A DNA stretch of 64,000 bases from an uncultured Clostridia bacterium (GCA_947625615.1 CANQPB010000008.1:1-64000), one strand, 5' to 3'; positions 34,947 to 43,998 are shown, counted from the stretch's first letter. Numbers and translations: made by a program. Notes: generated from the letters alone by a model not told the origin.

Positions 34947-36545
34947 TTATTTGGCCTTGAGCTTCTTTTTTATCTTTGGCGCCAAAAACGACAGCGCAAT
35001 AAGCGCCCACGCCGCTATCAGCGATGCTATAAGCGCCTTTGCGGTGCCGGGCAGCTCTCCCAAATCCTTTTTGCCCAGAGAATCCCCCCCGAGGCTGTCG
35101 AGGTGGTATAAAGACGTTATGTCGCCGTAGAGCTTGTCGTAATAGGCGTCGTCGACGGTCTCGTGCCGGCGCACCGATTTCGTCACGTTTTCTATCATCT
35201 GCCCGGCGGCCGAGCGCAGCGAAGCCGAGCCGTTGAATACCGGCGTAACAAAGGTCTCCCCGACGTGATCAATAAGCAGCTTTGCGGCTTTTATCTTAAT
35301 GTCGTAGTGCTCGTCGTTGTCCTCTCCGATGCGGGAAAGGTAGTCTGTATATTCCGCCGAGCCCTGTGCCTTAGAGGTGACGGGAACGTACCCTTCGGTT
35401 TCGGAATAGGCGGCCTGCACGCCGTTTGTCAGAAGAAACTGCGCGAACAGCCAGGAGGCCAGTACCTCCTGCGGATCCTCCTTGTTGAATATGCATACCG
35501 ACGGCCCCTGCGATATCATCTTCGGGTTATCGGGGTCGAACTGCGGAACCGGCAGCACCTCGGTCTCGAATTCCACCTTGCTCGATTCGTGAATATCCGA
35601 AAGCGGCGCGTGCGAGCCCATCCAGGTGGCGCCTGCGGTGGAATCAACCGCGAAGATGCACTGTCCGGCGTTTAAAAAGTTTCCGGGGTAGCTCGATATC
35701 TTAAAGGTTGAAAACGCGCCGGTCTCGCCGTGCTTTGCAATTGTTTTTAAAAGCTCCTTTACGGTGTCGTTGAAGATAAGTATATTTCCGTCGCTGTCCG
35801 AATACCCCGCATCCTTTTGCCTGAGCATCTGTATCATCATGTTGTCGGTCGACTTATATATAAAGGGTATCAGCACGTTCTGGCCGTTTATCGCAAATGT
35901 CCCGTCGGCATTCTTTTTCATCGCCGCCTCGGACACTTCCCAAATAAAGTCCCAGGTCAGCGTCTCGGGCAGGGTATATCCCAGCGCCTCCACCATAGTT
36001 TTATTGACATAGCACGCCTCCGTCGAGCGCATAAAGGGTATGGCGTAGTGAATGCCGCCGAGGGAGCATTCCTCCAAAAACTGCGGGATTATCTCGTCCT
36101 TGCGGGGGGAGTCGAACTTAAGCGCGCTTCCGCCGAGGCCGTATTTTTCGTCGTCAAAAAGCCCGTCGAGGGGCACCACCACGTTTTTGCCGGTGTTGTA
36201 TGTCGCGATGTGGTCGGGATAGGTTATGCATACGTTCGGCGTCGTGTTTGTCGAGATGTTCGTTATGACGTCGTTATAAATGCGGTTGTAGTCGTTATAG
36301 GGCCGCAGGTTTACGGTGATGTTCGGGTAAAGCTTTTCAAAGTCGGCGATTGCCTGCTGATATATCTGCGCCTGCACCTTGTTGGAATCGTTTTTCGCCC
36401 AGAAGGTTATCTCGTAATTTTTCGATTCGTCAAATTCCTCGGGTATCTCGAATTCCTTAAGCCCCTGCGAGCCGTGGCAGCCGGTGAGAGACATAGAAAT
36501 CGCTATAGCCGTGGCGGCGGCGAGGCATCTTTTTAATATGCTCAT
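34947..36545 (-). CDS. Sugar ABC transporter substrate-binding lipoprotein with C-terminal anchor
   Basis: 532 residues, family 1 type extracellular solute-binding protein. It has a lipoprotein signal ending SLTGC (about residue 22), an ITFWAKNDSNKVQAQIYQQAI start and GGIHYAIPFMRSTEACYVNK central motif (about 165). Unusually, it ends in a second hydrophobic helix (ALIASLIAAWALIALSFLAP) and a basic tail, so it would be anchored at both ends. ATG 36545 shares its A with the TAA of the permease gene (TAATG); the longer frame upstream is a shadow. It is last in an operon: ATPase, two permeases, binding protein. Confidence 0.9.
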   Translation of the reverse strand: MSILKRCLAAATAIAISMSLTGCHGSQGLKEFEIPEEFDESKNYEITFWAKNDSNKVQAQIYQQAIADFEKLYPNITVNLRPYNDYNRIYNDVITNISTNTTPNVCITYPDHIATYNTGKNVVVPLDGLFDDEKYGLGGSALKFDSPRKDEIIPQFLEECSLGGIHYAIPFMRSTEACYVNKTMVEALGYTLPETLTWDFIWEVSEAAMKKNADGTFAINGQNVLIPFIYKSTDNMMIQMLRQKDAGYSDSDGNILIFNDTVKELLKTIAKHGETGAFSTFKISSYPGNFLNAGQCIFAVDSTAGATWMGSHAPLSDIHESSKVEFETEVLPVPQFDPDNPKMISQGPSVCIFNKEDPQEVLASWLFAQFLLTNGVQAAYSETEGYVPVTSKAQGSAEYTDYLSRIGEDNDEHYDIKIKAAKLLIDHVGETFVTPVFNGSASLRSAAGQMIENVTKSVRRHETVDDAYYDKLYGDITSLYHLDSLGGDSLGKKDLGELPGTAKALIASLIAAWALIALSFLAPKIKKKLKAK

Positions 36546-37414
36546 TATCCCTTGGTGCCCCCTCTCGCGACGCCCTCCATTATCTTGCGCCTGAAGACGA
36601 GGAACAAAACGATGAGCGGCGCGGATATCACAACAACGGCGGCCATCATCGCGGGGATATTTTCCCGGCCAAAGCCGTTTTCCCTGATCTCCTGAATGCC
36701 GTTCGAAACGAGGTAATAGTTGGGGTCGTCGGTGACGAGCCTCGGCCAGACATATGAATTCCAGCACTCTATAACCTTTAAAATCGTTATGGTGATTATC
36801 GTCGGCCGGCAGATGGGTATCATCACCTTAAAGAGATATTTAAGGTCGCGGGTGCCGTCTACCTTTGCGGCGTAATAAAGCTCGTCGGGTATCTGCGAGA
36901 AGTTTTCCTTCAGAAGATAAATATAGAACACCGACGTCACCGAGGGCAGGATCAGTCCGGTAAAGGTGTTTCGCAGATCGAGGTTTGTAATAGTCGTGTA
37001 GTTGGTTATCACAACAAGCTCGTAGGGTATCATCATCAGCGACAGAAACAGCGTGAAAACGGCGTCTCTGCCCTTAAAGCGAAGCCGCGAAAACGCAAAC
37101 GCCGCCGGAACCGTGACAATAAGCATAAGCGCCGTGGTCAGCACGGTGAATATCACGGTGTTGATGAAATATCTCCCCAAGGGAACGGCCGTAAAGGCCG
37201 AGGAATAGTTTTCAAGCGTGGGCGAAAGGGTGAAAAACTTCGGAATATGCTCGGAATTATACGAGGCATAGCTTTTCACCGAGGTGAGCACCATCCAGTA
37301 AAACGGGAAAAGCACAATTATCACCCAGAATGTCAGGATAATATATGTCAGCGTGCTGCGGACGGTTTTTTTGGTCTTCGCAGCCCTTTCCGACCTTATG
37401 ATGTCGCGGTTCAT
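36545..37414 (-). CDS. Sugar ABC transporter permease, MalG type
   Basis: 289 residues with six transmembrane helices and the EAA-type loop EELYYAAKVDGTRDLKYLFKVMIPICRPTI form (about 187-215) that contacts the ATPase. It is preceded by GGGGGAG before ATG 37414 and coupled to the binding protein through TAATG. It forms the channel with the permease at 37442. Confidence 0.92.
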   Translation of the reverse strand: MNRDIIRSERAAKTKKTVRSTLTYIILTFWVIIVLFPFYWMVLTSVKSYASYNSEHIPKFFTLSPTLENYSSAFTAVPLGRYFINTVIFTVLTTALMLIVTVPAAFAFSRLRFKGRDAVFTLFLSLMMIPYELVVITNYTTITNLDLRNTFTGLILPSVTSVFYIYLLKENFSQIPDELYYAAKVDGTRDLKYLFKVMIPICRPTIITITILKVIECWNSYVWPRLVTDDPNYYLVSNGIQEIRENGFGRENIPAMMAAVVVISAPLIVLFLVFRRKIMEGVARGGTKG

Positions 37415-37441
37415 AAATCTCTCCCCCTGATTTTTTGGCGG

Positions 37442-38338
37442 TCATCTGCCATAGTAGACATGTTTTTTGCTTATAAGAAGATTTATGCAGGTTATCGTCA
37501 GCACTATGGCGAACAGAACAATTGCCGCCGCCGAAGCGTAGGAGGGATATCCTCCGCTGTCGCCGTAGAGCATGTCGTAGACGTAGCCGACTATTGTGTT
37601 CATCTCGGCGGCGTTTAGGTTTGTCCCGAAAAGCGCCACCACGTCGCTGTAGGCCTTGAACGCCCCTATAAAGCCGGTGATTATAAGATAAAACAGCATC
37701 GGCGAAATCATCGGCAGGGTTATCTTTCTGAATATCCGAAAAGGCCGGGTGCCGTCTATTCTTGCGGCGTTATAGTAATCCTCGCTCACCGAGGCCAAGG
37801 CGCTCGTCAGAATGAGAATCTTAAAGGGCAGCACCACCCACACCGTATAGAAGCATAAGACAAACATCTTAGCCCAGTACGGCCCGGTGATGAAGTCAAC
37901 CGGCGTTATACCGAACAGCCCGAGGACAAGGTTCACAAGGCCGTCGGTATAGGCGGTCTTCTGAAAGAGTATCATGAATACCAGCCCGACCGCCAATGTG
38001 TTCGTGACATATGGCAGAAAGAACACGGTCTGATAAAGCTCCCTCAGGGCTTTTATAGATGACAGCCCGTAGGATATCCCGAGCGCTATAAGCGTTGAAA
38101 GCGGCACGGTGACTATAACGAGGATAAACGTGTTTCTGACCGCCTGCAAAAAGTAAGGGTCGTGAAGAATATAGGAGTAGTTATACAGGCCGGTGCCGAA
38201 GAATGTCTGCGACGCCGAGTTATAGCCCTCTTCGAAGGAATATACGAAGACGTCTATCAGCGGGTATACCAAAAACGCCCCCAAAAACAGTATCGCCGGC
38301 AGCAGGTAGAGCCAGCCCTTTGCGCTTTTTGATTCCAT
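37442..38338 (-). CDS. Sugar ABC transporter permease, MalF type
   Basis: 298 residues with six transmembrane helices and the cytoplasmic EAA loop (ASVSEDYYNAARIDGTRPFRIFRKITLPMI, about 200-230). ATG 38338 is chosen over an upstream frame because AAAGGAG lies 8 bases before it. It is the partner of the MalG-type permease; genes are 27 bp apart. Confidence 0.92.
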   Translation of the reverse strand: MESKSAKGWLYLLPAILFLGAFLVYPLIDVFVYSFEEGYNSASQTFFGTGLYNYSYILHDPYFLQAVRNTFILVIVTVPLSTLIALGISYGLSSIKALRELYQTVFFLPYVTNTLAVGLVFMILFQKTAYTDGLVNLVLGLFGITPVDFITGPYWAKMFVLCFYTVWVVLPFKILILTSALASVSEDYYNAARIDGTRPFRIFRKITLPMISPMLFYLIITGFIGAFKAYSDVVALFGTNLNAAEMNTIVGYVYDMLYGDSGGYPSYASAAAIVLFAIVLTITCINLLISKKHVYYGR

Positions 38339-38351
38339 ATCAGTGCTCCTT

Positions 38352-39452
38352 TCACTCCGTCTCAAAGCGAAGGCGCTCTTCGGTATTTTTATCGAAGATA
38401 AATACCTTTTTCGGCTTCAAGGAGAATCTCACCGTTTTTTGCGAGCGGTCGACCCTGTTCTCCGAGCTTATTATTGAGCGCACCGTCGGCTTTACGGCGT
38501 TCGGGTTTTCGGAGACGACGCTTATATCGCGGCCCATCACCTCTACGCTGCCGAAGCCGCATTCAAGCGGGCCGTTTTCGTCGAGAACGAAACCCTCCGG
38601 GCGGATCGCCGCCCACACCTCTTTGTCGGGGATATTCTTTATCCCGAGGACGTCATTATCTCCGATGTAAAGCCTGCCGCCCCGAACGCTCGCCGAAAAT
38701 ACGTTTATCGGCGGGGTGCCGAGGAAGTTTGCGACAAAGAGATTCGCCGGGTCGTCGTATACCTCCTGAGGGCCGCCTATCTGCTGAGTGACGCCTTCGC
38801 GCATGACTATAATTCTGTCCGAAATGCTCATCGCCTCGTCCTGGTCGTGGGTGACGAACACCGTGGTTATGCCGGTCTCCCGCTGGATCCTCTTTATCTC
38901 CTCGCGGGTCTGAAGCCTTAAGCGCGCGTCAAGGTTGGAAAGCGGCTCATCCAAAAGCAGAACCCGGGGCATCTTGACAAGCGCCCTCGCGATAGCGACG
39001 CGCTGCTGCTGCCCGCCCGAAAGCTCGCCCGGTTTTCTGTCCATAAGCTCGTCTATCTGAACAAGCTTCGCGATTTCGTGCGCCTTTTGTTTCATCTCGG
39101 ATTTCGTCATTTTCTCCTTGCCCCTCAGGTTTCCGAGCGGGAAGATAATGTTGTCCATCACGCTAAGATGCGGGTAAAGCGCGTAGTTTTGAAAGACGAG
39201 TCCGACACCGCGGTTTTCGGGCGGAAGATCGGTTACGTCGTCGTCGCCGAAGAAAATTTTTCCGTCCGTCGGCTTTTGCAGGCCGCTTATCAGGTTGAGA
39301 GTGGTGCTCTTTCCGCAGCCCGAGGGCCCGAGCAGCGCAATAAGCTCGCCGTCGGGAATTTCAAAGTTCAAATCGCTCACCGCAACCGTCTCGTGCGAGC
39401 CGCGGCCCCTTCCCGGAAAGATTTTTGTCAGATTCTGCAAGACAACCTTCAT
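38352..39452 (-). CDS. Sugar ABC transporter ATP-binding protein, MsmK/UgpC type
   Basis: 366 residues. Walker A is LLGPSGCGKSTTLNLI (about 40-55), Q-loop VFQNYALYPHLSV (about 86), signature LSGGQQQRVAIARAL (about 143), Walker B RVLLLDEPLSNLDARLR (about 163), switch His in FVTHDQDEAMS (about 199). The C-terminal regulatory OB domain is present (about 240-366). Such a dedicated ATPase in a sugar operon is uncommon in clostridia, which often share one remote MsmK. It leads the four-gene operon running to 34947. Confidence 0.95.
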   Translation of the reverse strand: MKVVLQNLTKIFPGRGRGSHETVAVSDLNFEIPDGELIALLGPSGCGKSTTLNLISGLQKPTDGKIFFGDDDVTDLPPENRGVGLVFQNYALYPHLSVMDNIIFPLGNLRGKEKMTKSEMKQKAHEIAKLVQIDELMDRKPGELSGGQQQRVAIARALVKMPRVLLLDEPLSNLDARLRLQTREEIKRIQRETGITTVFVTHDQDEAMSISDRIIVMREGVTQQIGGPQEVYDDPANLFVANFLGTPPINVFSASVRGGRLYIGDNDVLGIKNIPDKEVWAAIRPEGFVLDENGPLECGFGSVEVMGRDISVVSENPNAVKPTVRSIISSENRVDRSQKTVRFSLKPKKVFIFDKNTEERLRFETE

Positions 39453-39466
39453 ATGTTCACGTCCTT

Positions 39467-39502
39467 ATAGAAGATAGAGGTTAGATGATAGATGATAGAT
39501 TT
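39467..39502 (-). repeat. Partial AG-rich repeat related to the dispersed family
   Basis: An AGAAGATAGAGGTTAGATGA-type stretch like the spacer of the dispersed two-hairpin repeats, but no hairpin A or B is seen around it. Confidence 0.5.
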
Positions 39503-39552
39503 ATAGCTGTGATTATAGCATATATCCGGTTAAATTGCAAGTACTGCGAGGC

Positions 39553-39805
39553 AAACCCCTGCGGGGGTTTTCCCCGCGCCCTTTTCCGGGCTGCAAGGCG
39601 CCGTATGCGCCTTGCCGGGGAGACCCCCGGCGAGGGTCTCCCCGCGAAAAAACTGTCCACCGGACAGTTTTTTCTCCCCGTCCTGCGCTTCGCTTCGCAT
39701 TATCCGGAGTACGCCTGCTCGGCGTCCTCCGGGGAGATTCCGCGATTGCGATCGCGGCTCGTGGGCGCTGCCCCCGAGACCCCTGCGGCCTTTTGAAAAA
39801 GGCCG
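39553..39805. repeat. GC-rich hairpin cluster
   Basis: A chain of perfect or near-perfect hairpins in a gene-free stretch: AACCCCTGCGGGGGTTT (about 39553-39569), AAGGCGCC/TGCGCCTT-like (about 39594-39614), GGGGAGACCC/GGGTCTCCCC (about 39617-39643), AAAACTGTCC/GGACAGTTTT (about 39649-39672) and GGCCTTTT/AAAAAGGCC (about 39787-39804). It looks like a composite intergenic repeat of the type common in Oscillospiraceae. It sits between two divergent promoters. Confidence 0.65.
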
Positions 39806-39859
39806 GCGAAAACTTTTTTGGTTGGCAAAAAATTAAATTAAAAAATTTTTATTTATCCC

Positions 39860-39888
39860 TTGACAATTTCAGGCAGTTGTGTTATAAT
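39860..39888 (+). promoter_or_regulatory. Consensus promoter of leader peptide and ABC-class ATPase gene
   Basis: TTGACA at 39860-39865, a 17-bp spacer and TATAAT at 39883-39888, both perfect consensus hexamers. The next start codon with a ribosome binding site is the leader ORF at 39930. Confidence 0.85.
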
Positions 39889-39929
39889 GCCCCTGTGATT
39901 AAAATACATCGGAAACGAGGTGACTGATA

Positions 39930-39989
39930 ATGAAAGTGAATAAGCGGCCGCCGCTCTGCGTTATCGGTCATCTTTTAAGATGGCTCTGA
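39930..39989 (+). CDS. Leader peptide, 19 aa
   Basis: ATG 39930, preceded by GAGGTGA at 8-9 bases, encodes MKVNKRPPLCVIGHLLRWL and stops at TGA 39987-39989. An intrinsic terminator follows after 20 bases, and the large ATPase gene begins 138 bp after the stop codon. This is the classic layout of ribosome-mediated attenuation. The peptide has no run of one amino acid; the ending LLRWL and internal RPP could be stalling points. Experimental support is absent. Confidence 0.6.
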   Translation: MKVNKRPPLCVIGHLLRWL

Positions 39990-40006
39990 TCTGCATATTC
40001 CGTTAA

Positions 40007-40033
40007 GGCCGCACGCTTAAAGCGTGCTTTTTT
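40007..40033 (+). terminator. Attenuator terminator before ABC-class ATPase gene
   Basis: GCACGCTT (40011-40018) and AAGCGTGC (40020-40027) form the stem, followed by a T6 run. GGCCGC (40007-40012) just upstream can instead pair with GCGGCC inside the leader ORF (39944-39949), which would break the base of the terminator stem. Confidence 0.8.
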
Positions 40034-40127
40034 GTTATATCCGCCGCCCGCCTCACTTTCTTTGATCCGATCAGCATTAGGGAAAGCGAGGTATTTTTAT
40101 GCAAAAATTTACAGGGAGGAATGAATC

Positions 40128-42254
40128 ATGCAAAGACTTTTATATATGTTAGACCGTCTTTCCGATAAAGCGGAAGACATTCAGGAGGTCGTCGACGGGA
40201 CATATGTGATTCCCCGACGCTCTAAAGCCAATCCGACCGACAAGGACGAGGTGGAGTACGACCCCACCTACTGGCTCGACGGCGGCTGCTTTTTGCAGAT
40301 AACCGAGACGAACGAGCTCAGAAAGGACAGACCCACCGTCCTGCTCGGCATTCCCGCTGAAAGGCTGGGAATTGAATTCCATAAACGAAATGAGGTTGAT
40401 AATTTGAAGAGATTGAAAAATATTTTATTAAAGATGAATCCAGCCACCGAAAAATTCGACGACCTTTACACCGGGCCGTACACCGTGCCGGCGCTCAGCG
40501 AGGACAACCCCTCGGAGTTTTCAAGATCCGGCAATTCCCCGATATACTGGCGCGAGGGGGTATCCTATGAATTTGAGGTGACAAACAAGCTTATGCGCGA
40601 CCGCCCCACCCTTACCGTCGGCATACCCGCGGAAGACCTCGGCATATCCGCCGACGACTATGTAGTCGCCGACTACTGCTTGCGGCAGTTAAAGCCCTAT
40701 CTTGACAGCCTTAACGACGAGCTTTACAACCGCTCCCGCCCCGTCGAGGAAAACGGCTGGTACTTTTACTGCGAGCCCACCGGCGAGGTGCTGATAAGAA
40801 ATTCCGCCTACTTTGCCGAAAGGCTCCCTCGGGACTACGACTACGGCTCGGGGCTTAACATCTACCCCTGGGTGGGCCGCGATGTCCCGCCGAAGCTCTA
40901 TTTATGCCTGATGATCCAGGTGCAGCTTCCCTATCACAAGATGAAAAAGACGGTGAGAATGCTCACGCAGGATCTTCCCAAGGCGCTGGACGCCTATATC
41001 CGCAATTTCGACCGCAGCGGCCTTAAAAAAGTTGCAGAGCTTTCAAAAACCCAGCGGGGGATAAGGCAGTGGCTCTCGGAAAGCGGCTACTGCGCCTTTA
41101 TCGCCAACGGTTCGGTGCTTCCGCGCTCCAAAGGAACCGATCTTCCGATGACCGGCGCGGTGCCCTTCAAATCCCCCGAGGGGGACGAGATAGAGATCTG
41201 CGGCGTTCGGGGAATGGGCATTAAAAGGGGAGTTACCGTAATCACCGGCGGGGGATATTCCGGCAAATCCACCCTTATCGACGCCATCTCCGCCGGAATA
41301 TATGACCACTCCCTCGGCGACGGCAGAGAGCTGTGCATAACCGACAGGAGCGCCGTCACCGTCTCCGCTGAGGACGGCAGGTGCGTCAGGCATGTGAACA
41401 TTTCGCCGTTCATAAAGAGAATAGGCTCCGTCGACACCGCCGATTTTTCCACCGACATGGCCTCCGGCTCCACCTCGCAGGCGGCGAACATAATGGAGGC
41501 CATCGAAGGCGGCAGCAGGCTTTTGCTCATAGACGAGGACAGAAGCGCCACCAACTTCATGATCCGCGACGCCGTCATGCGCGAGCTCATAGAAAACGAG
41601 CCTATAATCCCTTTTACCGAAAGGGTGAGGGAGCTTTCCTCTATGGGCGTTTCCACGGTTCTCGTAATAGGCGGCAGCGCCGAATACCTCTCCGCGGCGG
41701 ATAAGATCTACATGATGAACAACTACCTGCCCGAAGACGTCACCGAGGATTCGGTAAAGATATGCCGCGAAAAGGGGCTGTCGCTCTACGAATGCCCCGA
41801 AAAGGCGGACTGGTCGCAGTCTCACGTTCTAATGTCCCGCGGATTTGATTCACACCCCTACGGCTTCGGCTCCGAGAGGCTTTCGGTTTTGGATTTGGGC
41901 ATAATGATGATAGGCGCCGAGGATATCGACCTTCGCGGCCTCCACGACATTGTCTCGCCCCGGCAGCTCCACGGCCTCGGGTTCATTTTAAGAACGATAA
42001 TGTCGGAAAACTCCGCCGAATCCATCTTCGGGCAGGGCGGCGAGATCGATCTTGACTTAAAAATCGCCGACGTCTACGGCCGCATCGCCGAAAAGGGCCT
42101 CGACTGCGTATATTCATCTACTTTTACCGGCGTAGAGAGATTCTTCGACCTTCCCCGCCCCGAGGAGGTAAAGGCGGCGGTTTACAGAATGAGAAAGACC
42201 GACGTCAGGCAAAGGGGGAGTGTCCATTCCGCACGCATTATCAGAAATATTTAG
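40128..42254 (+). CDS. ABC-class ATPase domain protein (PF09818-like) with duplicated N-terminus
   Basis: 708 residues. From about 175 on it matches the predicted ABC-class ATPases (COG3044/PF09818), with Walker A VITGGGYSGKSTLIDAI (about 372-388), SGSTSQAANIMEAIE and Walker B SRLLLIDEDRSATNFM (about 463-478). The cellular role of this family is unknown. The first 175 residues contain a tandem repeat: residues about 21-83 and about 112-173 share the order YxVP, NP, YW, TN-L-RDRPT and GIPAE-LGI. AGGGAGGAA precedes ATG 40128. Expression probably depends on the leader peptide and terminator upstream. Confidence 0.8.
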   Translation: MQRLLYMLDRLSDKAEDIQEVVDGTYVIPRRSKANPTDKDEVEYDPTYWLDGGCFLQITETNELRKDRPTVLLGIPAERLGIEFHKRNEVDNLKRLKNILLKMNPATEKFDDLYTGPYTVPALSEDNPSEFSRSGNSPIYWREGVSYEFEVTNKLMRDRPTLTVGIPAEDLGISADDYVVADYCLRQLKPYLDSLNDELYNRSRPVEENGWYFYCEPTGEVLIRNSAYFAERLPRDYDYGSGLNIYPWVGRDVPPKLYLCLMIQVQLPYHKMKKTVRMLTQDLPKALDAYIRNFDRSGLKKVAELSKTQRGIRQWLSESGYCAFIANGSVLPRSKGTDLPMTGAVPFKSPEGDEIEICGVRGMGIKRGVTVITGGGYSGKSTLIDAISAGIYDHSLGDGRELCITDRSAVTVSAEDGRCVRHVNISPFIKRIGSVDTADFSTDMASGSTSQAANIMEAIEGGSRLLLIDEDRSATNFMIRDAVMRELIENEPIIPFTERVRELSSMGVSTVLVIGGSAEYLSAADKIYMMNNYLPEDVTEDSVKICREKGLSLYECPEKADWSQSHVLMSRGFDSHPYGFGSERLSVLDLGIMMIGAEDIDLRGLHDIVSPRQLHGLGFILRTIMSENSAESIFGQGGEIDLDLKIADVYGRIAEKGLDCVYSSTFTGVERFFDLPRPEEVKAAVYRMRKTDVRQRGSVHSARIIRNI

Positions 42255-42337
42255 ATGCGTCGCCGCAGGCGACACCTTAAACTCTATCTTCTAATTTCTA
42301 ACTTCTATCTTCTTGATGTGGCCTTTTAGGCCACATC
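42247..42337 (+). repeat. Dispersed two-hairpin intergenic repeat, copy 2
   Basis: ATATTTAGAT, then hairpin B GTCGCC (42259-42264)/GGCGAC (42268-42273), then a spacer with CTTCTAATTTCTAACTTCTA, then hairpin A GATGTGGCC (42315-42323)/GGCCACATC (42329-42337). It begins at the stop codon of the ABC-class ATPase gene. Confidence 0.8.
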
Positions 42338-42441
42338 AGGCAAAGGCCCCGCGCATAATAACAAAACAGCCTCCCCCTGCCTAAGCAAGCAGGGGGAGGC
42401 TTCAAAAACGCGGAGGCGTAATGTAAGATTGCTTTTTTACG

Positions 42442-43998
42442 TCAGAATTTCGGGAGCTCGTCGCGGGTGATGATTACCTCGCTGTCGTAAACCTTTTTCA
42501 TCATATCGAGAGAGGTGTAGGCGTCGGAGAGCTCCGGCGTGCCGTTCTTGACGATATAGTCCCAGTTCCACACGGCGAACCAAAGCCAGTAGGCGTTGTC
42601 TCTGACAATAAGGTCGGGATCCGGCATCGTCGCGCATTCGCTCATCGTCACCATTTTGCTGCCCTCAGTCCAGTCGTGCATGTCGCTGATGACGGCAGGG
42701 GAGACGCCATAGTCGTGCGCCGCGCCGTATATGTCTGTGGCGGCTATGTCGCAGTATTCGTCGCCGGGGTACCAGTCCTCGCTTTGGGCGTTCCACACCC
42801 AGATGAGGTTGTCGAGCTCGTGGTAGTCGGTCATGCGCTCATACATAAGCCGCCAGAGCCACTTGTAAGGCTCCGAGCCGGAGGCCCCCCACCAGAACCA
42901 GCCGCCCGAGGCCTCGTGCAGCGGCCTCCAGAGAACGGTGACGTTTTTGTCCTCCATCTTCTGCATATAGCCCGAGATGACGTCGATGTCGCTGACGAGC
43001 TTATATGCCTCTTCCTTTATCTCGCCGTTGTCGTAGAGCTTTTTTATATCCTTCAGATCCATATGGGCGAGATCCTTGTCGGTGACGGCGTTGGAAAGCC
43101 TAAACGCGGTGTTCTCGCTGTAAAAATCGGGATTCGAGCAGGGCGCGTGCCAGTGCCAGTCGTAAACCACCAGCCCGCCCGCCTTGCTCCATTCAATGGC
43201 GAGGTCGTAGTCCTTGGCGGGGCGGTCGTTTTCATAGGGATAGCTCGGGCTGTCGAAGATAAAGTCAAAGGTGCGTATGGCGGGGTATTTCCCGAGGCCC
43301 TTGTAAAGCGCGTCTGTCTCGGTGTTGTTGCCGTAGTCGGTGCACTGCCCTGCAAGGGTGCGCTTGCCGTAGATCGCCCGCAGATACTGATAGATATTCT
43401 GCGTCTTAAGGTTTGCATATTCGTTCGAGAGCGTCTCGCTCATGCCGGTATACAGCTTGTCGTCCAAAGAGTTTCCGTTTTCTATCTCTATGCTGTCTAT
43501 CGAGAACCAGCTCCAGCCGCTGCCGAGGGTGACGGTGTTCTTTCCCTTTTCAAGGAAGATCCCGTCGGTTACGGTCTCCTGCCAGTCGCCCGCCTCGGAA
43601 TAAACCGTGAAAGCCTTCTGCCCGTTGAATAAAACGTCGTTTTCCTTGTGGCCGTCGGCGCAGTGCCTGAAGGTTATCTTATAGAACTGATTCGAGGGTA
43701 TATCCACCGTGATCTTAAAGCCGGAGTTGTCCGAGATATCCACATATCCCTCGCCGGAATATCCCGCCATGGCGGTCTTTACCGAAACTCCCGTTCCGGG
43801 CGCGCAGTCCTCGGCCTCCAAGACGGTGTGAAACTCCGTCTTTTCAAGTCCGTCAAAGCTCAGCTTTTCAAATCCGTAGCTTTCGGCGGGAATGATATCG
43901 TCGGGATCGACGGCTTTTCTTTTTGAACTGAATCCGCAGGACGAAAGCACCGTCAGAGAAAAAACGAGAACCGTGAACGAGCATAAAAGCCTTTTCAT
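42442..43998 (-). CDS. GH26 beta-mannanase lipoprotein with N-terminal CBM35-like domain
   Basis: 518 residues. A lipoprotein signal ends SLTVLSSCGFS (Cys about 21). Residues about 55-175 look like a CBM35/CBM6-type beta-sandwich (TVLEAEDCAPGTGV, then FYKITFRHCADG). Residues about 190-515 are the GH26 barrel with acid/base Glu in WRPLHEASGGWFWWG (about 359) and nucleophile Glu in TMSECATMPD (about 452). It should cut beta-mannan or glucomannan at the cell surface. It is divergent from an AraC regulator and close to a binding-protein gene, together a small mannan-use cluster. Confidence 0.93.
   Translation of the reverse strand: MKRLLCSFTVLVFSLTVLSSCGFSSKRKAVDPDDIIPAESYGFEKLSFDGLEKTEFHTVLEAEDCAPGTGVSVKTAMAGYSGEGYVDISDNSGFKITVDIPSNQFYKITFRHCADGHKENDVLFNGQKAFTVYSEAGDWQETVTDGIFLEKGKNTVTLGSGWSWFSIDSIEIENGNSLDDKLYTGMSETLSNEYANLKTQNIYQYLRAIYGKRTLAGQCTDYGNNTETDALYKGLGKYPAIRTFDFIFDSPSYPYENDRPAKDYDLAIEWSKAGGLVVYDWHWHAPCSNPDFYSENTAFRLSNAVTDKDLAHMDLKDIKKLYDNGEIKEEAYKLVSDIDVISGYMQKMEDKNVTVLWRPLHEASGGWFWWGASGSEPYKWLWRLMYERMTDYHELDNLIWVWNAQSEDWYPGDEYCDIAATDIYGAAHDYGVSPAVISDMHDWTEGSKMVTMSECATMPDPDLIVRDNAYWLWFAVWNWDYIVKNGTPELSDAYTSLDMMKKVYDSEVIITRDELPKF

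Noticed and set aside
36546..36767. N-terminal extension of the binding-protein frame to 36767
   Set aside because: The extension overlaps the permease gene in another frame and would bury the lipoprotein signal. The TAATG overlap gives a natural start at 36545.
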